From assembly GCA_017463155.1 (NCBI GenBank), contig JAFTPT010000021.1, positions 18,074-82,073 of the forward strand: a DNA stretch of 64,000 nt, in the 5' to 3' direction. Both the position numbers and the translations under genes were made by a program. The stretch is from Blautia sp. Its GTDB lineage: Bacteria > Bacillota > Clostridia > Lachnospirales > Lachnospiraceae. The notes beneath the pieces are model-generated. The model made no database searches, was not told the origin of the DNA, and saw only the letters and a list, made by a program, of their open reading frames with translations. Each line of letters starts with the position of its first letter. Position 1 is the stretch's first letter. This document shows, in pieces, positions 24,671 to 32,448 of this stretch.

Positions 24671-24773
24671 ATCGAACGCTCTATCTGAAAGATGTTTACA
24701 CCGAAACGAAAGAATATGGTGATACTTAGATTTGATTCGGGCAGAAGCTGATTGCGAATCGAAAATCCGCCCC

Positions 24774-24802
24774 TTGCATTTGTCTCATCCGGTTGTTACA
24801 CT
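24774..24802 (+). promoter_or_regulatory. Promoter of the Lrp/alpha-CTD-like operon
   Basis: TTGCAT (24774-24779), a 17-base spacer and TACACT (24797-24802) lie 48 bases before the Lrp start codon. Confidence 0.6.
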
Positions 24803-24850
24803 GGAAGTACAAAGAGTCGACGCTTTGGAAACCAGATCGGAGGTACCGTT

Positions 24851-25357
24851 ATGCACATAGAAGGGTTGGATGAACTGGACAACCGGATCCTGACGCTGCT
24901 TACTGAGAATGCAAGGCTGTCTTATTCCGAGATCGGAGAGAAGGTCGGTCTGTCGAGAGTCTCCGTAAGGAGCCGCATGACAGGATTGGAAGAAAAAGGG
25001 ATCATCCGCGGCTATCATGCCGTGATCGATCCGGCCAGGGTTCCTGATTCGATCCGCTTCCTTCTGGATGTCGAGACGTCCCCGGAGAGCTACAACGAGA
25101 TCGTGGATGCGATTGCGGACAGTAAGATGATCCGGCAGATCTTCCGTGTGACGGGAGAATGCAGGATCCACGCAGTCGGGCTGGCGCCCAATACCAAGGA
25201 GATGACTCGTTTTGCCAACTCCCTGTACTCCGGCATGAAAGGAGTCAGGAGACTCCGGTGTGACACGGTGCTTTCCGTCATCAAAGATTTGGACGGAGGC
25301 GTGGATTATGTACGATGTGAAGAACATGAACATCTGGAAGGAGGAGCAGCCCGATAA
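24851..25357 (+). CDS. Lrp/AsnC family transcriptional regulator
   Basis: This is a 168-residue regulator. The winged helix-turn-helix is DELDNRILTLLTENARLSYSEIGEKVGLSRVSVRSR (quoted by key parts: LDNRIL, YSEIGEKVGLS, VSVRSRM), followed by the linker IIRGYHAVIDP and a C-terminal RAM-type ligand/oligomer domain (IRQIFRVTGECRIHAVG). Family members sense amino acids. The ATG at 24851 follows CGGAGGTACC. The last 50 bases overlap the start of the next gene in another frame, so expression of the two is linked. Confidence 0.88.
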   Translation: MHIEGLDELDNRILTLLTENARLSYSEIGEKVGLSRVSVRSRMTGLEEKGIIRGYHAVIDPARVPDSIRFLLDVETSPESYNEIVDAIADSKMIRQIFRVTGECRIHAVGLAPNTKEMTRFANSLYSGMKGVRRLRCDTVLSVIKDLDGGVDYVRCEEHEHLEGGAAR

Positions 25358-25805
25358 GGAGCTGTCGCCGGAGTTTGAACGGACTCCGGTGACGGAACTG
25401 AACCTGAGCGTCCGTTCCTACAACTGCCTCAGGAGAGCAGGCTGTGAGACAATCGGAGATATTCTTCGGGTGCTGGAAGATGACGAGCATGGCGGCCTCA
25501 GAAAGATCCGGAACCTGGGAAGCCGCAGTGAGGAGGAGATCCTGCAGAATGTGGAGAAGCTTCGGAAGGAATATGCGAAACGACCGGCGCCTCCTTCAAC
25601 GGACAGTACGCGGATCCTGGTCCGGCCCGCCCGGAGGGTTTGGGACAGAGACATTACGGATTTTCGTCTGTCCAACTATGCCAGGGAGCGGCTGATGAGC
25701 TGCGGGATCGTCAAGGTGCAGGATCTGTACGCGACGAATCCCCGAAAGGAGCCCGGCTGGTACGCGGTGCGGGAACTGTTCGGGGCAATTGCAAAAGAAG
25801 TTTGA
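25308..25805 (+). CDS. Stand-alone RNA polymerase alpha-CTD-like protein
   Basis: This is a 165-residue protein whose first module (about 27-85) matches the C-terminal domain of RNA polymerase alpha: VTELNLSVRSYNCLRRAG, TIGDIL and IRNLGSRSEEEI. R36, N39, G71 and R73 correspond to E. coli alpha R265, N268, G296 and K298, the DNA-contact surface for UP elements. A second, weaker helix-hairpin-helix module (about 112-163, ITDFRLSNYARERLMSCGIVKVQDLY) follows a Pro-rich linker. The polymerase-binding N-terminal domain is absent. GGAGG lies nine bases before the ATG, inside the Lrp gene. Confidence 0.75.
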   Translation: MYDVKNMNIWKEEQPDKELSPEFERTPVTELNLSVRSYNCLRRAGCETIGDILRVLEDDEHGGLRKIRNLGSRSEEEILQNVEKLRKEYAKRPAPPSTDSTRILVRPARRVWDRDITDFRLSNYARERLMSCGIVKVQDLYATNPRKEPGWYAVRELFGAIAKEV

Positions 25806-25833
25806 AATACGAATAAGGGGTCGAATTCATTCG

Positions 25834-25865
25834 GCGGGCAGCGGAAGCTGCCCGCTCTTTGTTTA
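25834..25865 (+). terminator. Terminator after the alpha-CTD-like gene
   Basis: GCGGGCAGC and GCTGCCCGC pair around a GGAA loop, followed by TCTTTGTTT. Confidence 0.88.
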
Positions 25866-25882
25866 GCTATGACAGGCGAGGA

Positions 25883-25911
25883 TTGCAAAAACAGACATTC
25901 TGCAATATAAT
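25883..25911 (+). promoter_or_regulatory. Promoter of the nitroreductase operon
   Basis: TTGCAA (25883-25888), a 17-base spacer and a perfect TATAAT (25906-25911) lie 39 bases before the GTG start. Confidence 0.8.
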
Positions 25912-25950
25912 TTGTCTATAGCCATGGAAGAAACGGAGGGGAGATTTGCT

Positions 25951-26538
25951 GTGAACATAGAGGAGATCATGGATGTGATCAAGAGCAGAAGGAGCGTCCG
26001 CAGTTATACGGACGCGCCGGTCGAGGAGGAAAAGCTCAGCCGGATCATCGAGGCGGGCCTGTTCGCGCCCTCCGGCGTAAACTTCCAGCCCTGGTATTTT
26101 GTGGTGGTCCGGACGCCGGAGAACAAGGATAAACTCCTGCAGATCATGCAGGGCGTGTCGAAGGACGCGGAGCCGATGCTGCAGGACCGTTTCCAAAAGC
26201 ATCCGCAGACCGTCCGCGAGGTGACGGGGTTTCTTAAGACCCTCGGGAACGCGCCGGTCGTGATCCTGGCCTTTCAGCTGAAGGACAGCTATCCGAAGGA
26301 AGGCGATGTGATCCCGCAGAGCATCGGGGCCGCGATCCAGAACATGCTGCTCGCCGCCCACGCCATGGGGATCGGGTCCTGCTGGATCGGGGCGCCCTCG
26401 GAGACAGGGGCCGACAAGCGCATCCATGAAGAATTTGCACCGGACAAAGGTCCCTTTATGGCCATGATCACCCTTGGGTATCCGGCGAAGGTACCTCCGG
26501 CTCCCAAGAGAAAGGAAGGCCGGTTTGTCCTGATCTGA
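25951..26538 (+). CDS. Nitroreductase family protein
   Basis: This is a 195-residue FMN enzyme. IMDVIKSRRSVRSYTDAPV holds the Arg/Ser phosphate contacts, APSGVNFQPWYFVVV the flavin loop, and GAAIQNMLLAAHAMGIGSCWIG the C-terminal flavin-binding region. Members reduce nitroaromatics, quinones or related compounds with NAD(P)H. The start is GTG at 25951, eight bases after GGAGGGGAG; an in-frame ATG at 25924 (and a frame opening at 25912) would put the ribosome site inside the gene. It is followed by a MATE pump after 25 bases. Confidence 0.9.
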   Translation: MNIEEIMDVIKSRRSVRSYTDAPVEEEKLSRIIEAGLFAPSGVNFQPWYFVVVRTPENKDKLLQIMQGVSKDAEPMLQDRFQKHPQTVREVTGFLKTLGNAPVVILAFQLKDSYPKEGDVIPQSIGAAIQNMLLAAHAMGIGSCWIGAPSETGADKRIHEEFAPDKGPFMAMITLGYPAKVPPAPKRKEGRFVLI

Positions 26539-26563
26539 CCGGCGGGAAGTGATAGGATCGTTT

Positions 26564-27961
26564 ATGAGTAATCTGATTGCAGAAAGGCTGAAGAGCCGCA
26601 GCTGGGAAACAAGATACGGATATCCGCCTCTCTTTGGAAGGAAACGGCTCCTTCAACTGCTGTGGCCCCTTGTGGTCGAGCAGCTGCTGGCCGTGTTTGT
26701 AGGAATGGTGGACGTCCTGATGGTCGCCTCCCTCGGGGAGGCAGCCGTCTCCGGCGTGGCACTGGTCGATTCATTGAATAACCTGACGATCCAGGTCCTT
26801 TTTGCCATTACGGCGGGAGGTACGGTCGTCTGTGCGCAGTTCGTCGGCGCCGGAAACAAACGGGAAGCCGGCAGGACCGGCGGACAGCTTGTGCTCATGA
26901 CGACGGTCTTTGAGATCCTGGTCATGATCCTGTGCATCGCAGGCCGGGGCCCGATCCTTCATTTGATGTTCGGAGGCGTTGAGCCGGATGTGATGGCAAA
27001 CGCGCTGACCTATCTGGCGGTGACGGCGCTCTCGTTCCCGTTCCTGGCCGTCTATAATTCGGGAGCGTCCATATTCCGCGCGAGCGGAAATACAAAGGTT
27101 TCCATGCAGGTTTCCCTGATGATGAACCTGCTGAATATAGCAGGCAACGCGATCTGCATCTTCGGACTGGGGATGGGTGTACTGGGCGTCGCGATCCCGA
27201 CGTTTCTGTCCCGGGCCTTTGCGGCGGTCACGATCATGATCCTTCTGCAGAATAAAGAGAATGAAGTGCGCATCCGCAGCCTGACGGATCTGAAGCCGGA
27301 TACGAAGATCATGCGCCGGATCCTGGCGATCGGGATCCCGAACGGCGTCGAGAGCGGGCTTTTCCAGCTCGGCAAGGTGATGCTGCAGAGCCTTGTGTCG
27401 ACCCTCGGTACGGCCTCCATCGCCGCCTTCGCGGTGGCTTCGAACCTGGTACCGTATCTGTATCTGCCGGGGAACGCCCTGGGTGCGGCCATGATCACCG
27501 TGGTCGGCCAGTGCTATGGAGCCGACGATAAAGAGCAGGCACGGTTTTATATGAAAAAGCTGGTCATCTTAAACTACGTGATGCTGTCTGTGATCTGTAC
27601 GGTGCTGCTGATCGGAAACCGCTTTTTTGTCGGCTGCTACAGGCTGACACCTGAGTCTGCGCCGCTGGCGGAGGGCCTTGTATTCATCCATACCGTCGCG
27701 ATGGTCATCTGGCCGCTGGGCTTTCTGATCCCGTACTATTTCCGGGCGTCGGGCCATGCGGCGCTTACGATGGCGATCGCCGTGTTCGCCATGTGGACCT
27801 TCCGGATCGGCCTCGCCTATGTCAATATCCGGGTGCTGCACATGAATGTGCTCGGCATCTGGTACGCCATGTTCGTCGACTGGATCTTCCGGGTGGCGGT
27901 CTATCTGATCCTGCTGCACCGGGAGAAGCACAAAATGGAGAATAGACCTGCAGATGTCTGA
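26564..27961 (+). CDS. MATE family multidrug efflux transporter
   Basis: This is a 465-residue integral membrane protein with about twelve helices arranged as two homologous halves. Typical segments are LLQLLWPLVVEQLLAVFVG, ISGVALVDSLNN-like SGVALVDSLNNL, NSGASIFRASGNTKVSM and GNALGAAMITVVGQCYGA. It should export cationic compounds using a Na+ or H+ gradient. It is probably co-transcribed with the nitroreductase, and the pair suggests detoxification. The ATG at 26564 is preferred over one five codons upstream, with weak ribosome sites for both. Confidence 0.9.
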   Translation: MSNLIAERLKSRSWETRYGYPPLFGRKRLLQLLWPLVVEQLLAVFVGMVDVLMVASLGEAAVSGVALVDSLNNLTIQVLFAITAGGTVVCAQFVGAGNKREAGRTGGQLVLMTTVFEILVMILCIAGRGPILHLMFGGVEPDVMANALTYLAVTALSFPFLAVYNSGASIFRASGNTKVSMQVSLMMNLLNIAGNAICIFGLGMGVLGVAIPTFLSRAFAAVTIMILLQNKENEVRIRSLTDLKPDTKIMRRILAIGIPNGVESGLFQLGKVMLQSLVSTLGTASIAAFAVASNLVPYLYLPGNALGAAMITVVGQCYGADDKEQARFYMKKLVILNYVMLSVICTVLLIGNRFFVGCYRLTPESAPLAEGLVFIHTVAMVIWPLGFLIPYYFRASGHAALTMAIAVFAMWTFRIGLAYVNIRVLHMNVLGIWYAMFVDWIFRVAVYLILLHREKHKMENRPADV

Positions 27962-27979
27962 CCATAGAGGTGGAAAAAC

Positions 27980-28579
27980 ATGAAACAGGATAAGCATAAA
28001 GACAAAAAGAAGGCAGGCTGCGGCCGGATCGCGGTCCTTTTTCCCGGGATCGGCTACACCTGCGACAAGCCGCTTCTCTACTACGGCGGAAAGCTGGCGG
28101 CGGGCCTCGGCTACGAGGTCGTACCGGTGCCCTACGGGCATTTCCCGAAGGGCGTCAAGGGCGATCCGGAGAAGATGCACCGATGCATGGAGAGTGCCCT
28201 TGCTCAGGCGGAGGAGATGCTCGAAGAGATCCGCTGGGAGGATTATGCGGACATCGTCTTTCTGGGCAAGAGCATCGGAACGGCCGTGGCTGTCCGGTAT
28301 GCTGCGGCCCATGGGCTGAGGGCAGGCTGCGTCCTTTACACGCCGCTTGTCGAGACTTTTTCGGAAGGGCTTTGCGACGCCATCGCCTTTCACGGCACGG
28401 CGGATCCATGGGCGGATACGACCAGGATCAAAGCCCTCTGTGAGGAGGCGGGCATTCCTCTTTACATGACGGAGAATGCCAACCATTCGCTGGAGACCGG
28501 GGATCTGGACATCGATATCCCGACGATCCGTGAGACCATGAAGAGAACGAGAGAATACCTGCTCCCACGCGCAGAATAA
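27980..28579 (+). CDS. Small alpha/beta hydrolase fold protein
   Basis: This is a 199-residue protein with a basic N-terminus (MKQDKHKDKKKAG) and a compact alpha/beta hydrolase core. IAVLFPGIGYTCDKPLLYYGG resembles the oxyanion region, GKSIGTAVA is the nucleophile elbow with Ser, CDAIAFHGTADPWAD carries the acid, and NANHSLETGD the His. No lid domain is present. The substrate is unknown. It lies 18 bases after the MATE gene. Confidence 0.78.
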   Translation: MKQDKHKDKKKAGCGRIAVLFPGIGYTCDKPLLYYGGKLAAGLGYEVVPVPYGHFPKGVKGDPEKMHRCMESALAQAEEMLEEIRWEDYADIVFLGKSIGTAVAVRYAAAHGLRAGCVLYTPLVETFSEGLCDAIAFHGTADPWADTTRIKALCEEAGIPLYMTENANHSLETGDLDIDIPTIRETMKRTREYLLPRAE

Positions 28580-28643
28580 CGGGACAGACGCCGCGGCGGA
28601 TCGTAAGCACGGCGTATGTTCCGGGATCATATAGGAGAAGAGA

Positions 28644-30857
28644 ATGAAAGCAGTTGTTTTGGCGGAGAAGCCCTCCGTCGGGCGGGACATCGCCCGGGTC
28701 CTTCACTGCGGCCAGAAGATCGCCGGCGCCCTGGAGGGACCGAAGTATATCGTCACCTGGGCCCTGGGCCACCTGGTGACGCTGGCGGATCCGGAGGCCT
28801 ATGATAAAAAATATGAAAAATGGGACATGAGCACGCTGCCCATGCTTCCCGACCACCAGAAGCTGGTGGTGATCCCCCAGAGCGGAAAGCAGTTCCAGGC
28901 TGTCAAAAAACAGCTGCTCCGCGCGGACGTGTCCGAGGTGATCATCGCAACGGACGCCGGACGGGAGGGCGAGCTGGTCGCCCGGTGGATCCTTGAGAAG
29001 ACCGGCTGCCACAAGCCGATCAGACGGCTGTGGATCTCCTCGGTGACGGACAAGGCGATCCGCGAGGGCTTTGCCTCTCTCCGGAACGGCCGCGAGTACG
29101 ACAACCTGTACCGGGCCGCGGCCGCGAGGGCGGAGGCGGACTGGCTGGTCGGCATGAACGGGACGAGGGCGCTGACGTGCAAATACAACGCGCAGCTTTC
29201 CTGCGGACGGGTACAGACGCCGACACTGGCCATCATCCGAAAAAGAGAAGAAGAGATAAGGGATTTTACGCCGAAGGAATACTACGGCGTCAGCATCGAG
29301 GCCGACCACGTGCAGTTCATCTGGAAGGATGCAAAGACCGGCAGCAGCCGTACCTTCGATAAGGAGAAGGCGGAGGGACTGGCCGGCAGTCTTACCGGAC
29401 AGAAGAACCTGTCCCTCACCGTCACGTCTGTGAACAGACGGAAGCGTACGGTCCCGGCACCGGGGCTGTATGACCTGACGACCCTGCAGAGGGAGGCCGG
29501 GCAGAAGTACGGCTTTTCCCCCAAGGAGACGCTGAATATCATGCAGCGCCTGTACGAGAACCACAAGGTACTGACCTATCCCCGCACGGATTCCAGATAC
29601 ATCACAAAGGATATCGTGCCGACGCTGAAGGAGCGTCTGCAGGCGGTCCGGGTCGGACCCTACCGGACGCTTGCGTCGGAGCTTCTGAAAAAACCGATCC
29701 ATACGGACAAGAGCTTTGTCAACGACGCGAAGGTGTCCGACCATCACGCGATCATCCCGACGGAGGAGTTCGTGGTGCTGGAACACATGACGAACGAGGA
29801 GCGCCGGATCTACGACATGGTCGTCCGCCGTTTTCTGGCGGTGCTTTCTGCGCCGGCGGAGTATGAGGAGGCCTCGGTGGAGGGCAAAGCCCTCGACGCT
29901 GTTTTTACGGCGAGAGGCGAGATCATGCGCTCCCCCGGATGGCGGGCAGTCTACACGGAAGGCTTCTCTGCCGATGATGAGGAGGACGAGAGCGAGGAAA
30001 CCTGGCAGGCGCCGAAGGAGCAGGCTTTGCCGGAGCTGCAGAAAGGCCAGCGGCTCCTGATCCGCAGCGCGTCTCTTCGGACGGGCCGGACAAAGCCGCC
30101 GAAGAGATTTACGGAGTCGACACTTCTGGCCGCCATGGAAAACCCCGTTAAATATATGGAGAGCCATGACAAGGAAGCGGCAAGGACCCTGGGTGAGACC
30201 GGTGGACTCGGAACCGTGGCGACCCGGGCGGACATTATCGACAAGCTGTTTTCCAGCTTCCTGATGGAAAAGAAGGGAAACGAGATCTACCTGACGGCCA
30301 AGGGAAAGCAGCTGCTGACGCTGGTCCCGGAGGACCTTCGGAAGCCGGAGCTGACGGCGTCCTGGGAGATGAAGCTGTCCCGGATCGCCGAGGGGAAGCT
30401 CAGGCAGCAGGCTTTTCTGTCCGAGATCCGTACCTACACGGAGCAGATCGTGGAGGAGGTCAAGGCCGGCGAGGGAACCTACCGGCATGAGAACCTGACC
30501 AGCAAGGTCTGCCCCACCTGCGGCAAGCGGATGCTGCTGGTGAACGGCAAGAACAGCCGCATGCTGGTCTGCCAGGACCGGGAGTGCGGCTACCGCGAGA
30601 CGATCGCGAGGATCACCAATGCCCGGTGTCCGAAATGCCACAAAAAGATGGAGCTGGTCAAGAAGAGCAATGAGGAGACCTTCGTCTGTGTCTGCGGCTA
30701 CAAGGAACGGCTGAGCGCGTTCCAGGCCCGGCGTGAGAAGGAAGGGGCAGGCGTCAAAAAGGCGGACGTACAGAGATACATGAAGAAGCAGGCACAGGAG
30801 GCTTCCGCGCCTGTCAACAATGCGCTGGCCGAGGCTCTGTCAGGGATCAAGCTTTAG
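28644..30857 (+). CDS. topB: DNA topoisomerase III
   Basis: This is a 737-residue type IA topoisomerase. The N-terminal Toprim domain has KAVVLAEKPSVGRDIARVL with the catalytic Glu and DAGREGELVA with the metal-binding acidic residues. The active-site Tyr is Y312 (LTYPRTDSRYI). The C-terminus holds two CxxC zinc-finger modules (CPTCGKRM...CQDRECGY and CPKCHKKM...CVCGY). It decatenates and resolves recombination or replication intermediates. Many topB genes in Clostridia are on mobile elements, but no relaxase or conjugation gene is present here. It is followed after 13 bases by the sensor kinase. Confidence 0.92.
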   Translation: MKAVVLAEKPSVGRDIARVLHCGQKIAGALEGPKYIVTWALGHLVTLADPEAYDKKYEKWDMSTLPMLPDHQKLVVIPQSGKQFQAVKKQLLRADVSEVIIATDAGREGELVARWILEKTGCHKPIRRLWISSVTDKAIREGFASLRNGREYDNLYRAAAARAEADWLVGMNGTRALTCKYNAQLSCGRVQTPTLAIIRKREEEIRDFTPKEYYGVSIEADHVQFIWKDAKTGSSRTFDKEKAEGLAGSLTGQKNLSLTVTSVNRRKRTVPAPGLYDLTTLQREAGQKYGFSPKETLNIMQRLYENHKVLTYPRTDSRYITKDIVPTLKERLQAVRVGPYRTLASELLKKPIHTDKSFVNDAKVSDHHAIIPTEEFVVLEHMTNEERRIYDMVVRRFLAVLSAPAEYEEASVEGKALDAVFTARGEIMRSPGWRAVYTEGFSADDEEDESEETWQAPKEQALPELQKGQRLLIRSASLRTGRTKPPKRFTESTLLAAMENPVKYMESHDKEAARTLGETGGLGTVATRADIIDKLFSSFLMEKKGNEIYLTAKGKQLLTLVPEDLRKPELTASWEMKLSRIAEGKLRQQAFLSEIRTYTEQIVEEVKAGEGTYRHENLTSKVCPTCGKRMLLVNGKNSRMLVCQDRECGYRETIARITNARCPKCHKKMELVKKSNEETFVCVCGYKERLSAFQARREKEGAGVKKADVQRYMKKQAQEASAPVNNALAEALSGIKL

Positions 30858-30870
30858 AGGAGATGACGAC

Positions 30871-32424
30871 ATGGCAGGAAACGAACAGAAAAAGACCGGA
30901 TCCGTCCATTCCCTGAAGCATCAGATCCTGGCGGTCTTCGTGGTGGCCATGGTGCTGGCCCTTGTGCTGATCACGGCCATGAACGGTCTTTTCCTGGAAA
31001 AATACTATACATCCAAAAAGATCGACGTCCTCCTGGAAGCAAAGGAAGCACTTGAAAAGGTCGATCTGTCAGAGCTTGACGAGGAGGATGCGGACCTGGA
31101 TGACGAAGACGCGATCCGGAAGCTTTTCGGCGTGGACGACGCGGTGGACGACATCAACCGGGACAGCTCCCGGAACAATCTGGCATGGGTGCTGATCAAC
31201 GAGGAGAACAGTGTCTCCTACGGCTGGGGTGAGAACGAGAGGTGGCTCAGGACCCGGCTGTTCGGCTATGCCTACGGCCTGGACGACATGGAGGAGGATG
31301 ATGTCCGCATCATCCGCAGCAACGACGAGTACTCGATCCAGCAGGTCAGCGATCCGTTCACCGGCATGGACTATGTGGAGTGCTGGGGTGAGCTGGACAA
31401 CGGCAGCTATTTTCTGGTGCGGACGCCGAATGCCAGCATCCACGAAAGCGTGGCGATCTCCAACCGGTTCTACTTTTTTGTCGGGCTGGCGGCCGTGGTC
31501 ATCTGCGGGATGCTGGTCTGGTTTATGATGAACCGGGTCACCCGGCCGATCAGTGAGCTGACGACATTGTCGCAGAAGATGGCGGGGCTGGATTTTGAGC
31601 AGCGCTATGAGAGCCATGCGGGCAACGAGATCGACCTTCTGGGCGAAAGCTTCAACCGGATGTCGGATCAGCTGGAGAGCACCATCTCGGAGCTGAAGTC
31701 CGCGAACCTGGAGCTGCAGAAGGATATCGAGAACAAGATCCGCGCGGAGGAACGGCGCAAGGAATTCCTCGACAACGTTTCCCATGAGCTGAAGACGCCG
31801 ATCGCCCTGATCCAGGGCTATGCGGAGGGACTTAAGGAAAACATCTCCGAGGATCCCGAGAGCCGGGAATTCTACTGCGACGTCATCATGGATGAAGCCT
31901 CCAGGATGAACAAGCTTGTCAGGAACCTGCTGACCCTCAACCAGCTGGAAGCCGGCCAGGACGCGGTGGTGATGGAACGCTTTGACATCACGGCGCTGAT
32001 TAGCGGAGTCCTTCAGTCGATGGATATCCTGATCCAGCAGAAGGAGGCAAAGGTCGTCTTTGACCAGAAAGAGCCGGTTTACGTCTGGGGCGATGAATTC
32101 AAGGTGGAGGAAGTGGTCACGAACTACGTGAGCAACGCACTCAACCACCTGGAGGGAGACAGCCAGATCGAGATCAGGGTCCGGAAGGAAGAGAGAACAG
32201 CGCGCATTTCGGTCTTTAATACCGGAACGCCCATTCCGGAGGAGGATCTCCCGAACCTGTGGCAGAAGTTCTACAAGGTGGACAAGGCCAGGACAAGAGA
32301 GTACGGAGGCAGCGGCATCGGCCTCTCCATCGTCAAGGCGGTCATGGAAAGCATGAACCAGCAGTACGGAGTGATCAATTACGAGAACGGCGTGGAGTTC
32401 TGGTTCACGCTGGATCTTCGATAA
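30871..32424 (+). CDS. Membrane sensor histidine kinase (orphan)
   Basis: The protein has 517 residues. A first membrane helix (about 17-38) is followed by an acidic extracellular sensor region rich in Asp and Glu (about 40-205) and a second helix near 209-230. A HAMP domain comes next, then the dimerisation/phosphoacceptor helix with H305 (NVSHELKTPIALIQGYAEG) and the HATPase domain with N box VVTNYVSNALNHL and G box YGGSGIGLS. No response regulator is adjacent. The orphan OmpR-type regulator at 20504 is a plausible partner. The ATG at 30871 follows AGAGGAGA. Confidence 0.92.
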   Translation: MAGNEQKKTGSVHSLKHQILAVFVVAMVLALVLITAMNGLFLEKYYTSKKIDVLLEAKEALEKVDLSELDEEDADLDDEDAIRKLFGVDDAVDDINRDSSRNNLAWVLINEENSVSYGWGENERWLRTRLFGYAYGLDDMEEDDVRIIRSNDEYSIQQVSDPFTGMDYVECWGELDNGSYFLVRTPNASIHESVAISNRFYFFVGLAAVVICGMLVWFMMNRVTRPISELTTLSQKMAGLDFEQRYESHAGNEIDLLGESFNRMSDQLESTISELKSANLELQKDIENKIRAEERRKEFLDNVSHELKTPIALIQGYAEGLKENISEDPESREFYCDVIMDEASRMNKLVRNLLTLNQLEAGQDAVVMERFDITALISGVLQSMDILIQQKEAKVVFDQKEPVYVWGDEFKVEEVVTNYVSNALNHLEGDSQIEIRVRKEERTARISVFNTGTPIPEEDLPNLWQKFYKVDKARTREYGGSGIGLSIVKAVMESMNQQYGVINYENGVEFWFTLDLR

Positions 32425-32448
32425 AAACAAGAAAGAGAGTACCAGGTT

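Noticed and set aside
28644-30857. Topoisomerase III as a sign of an integrative conjugative element
   Set aside because: No relaxase, coupling protein, type IV secretion or integrase gene is present nearby.
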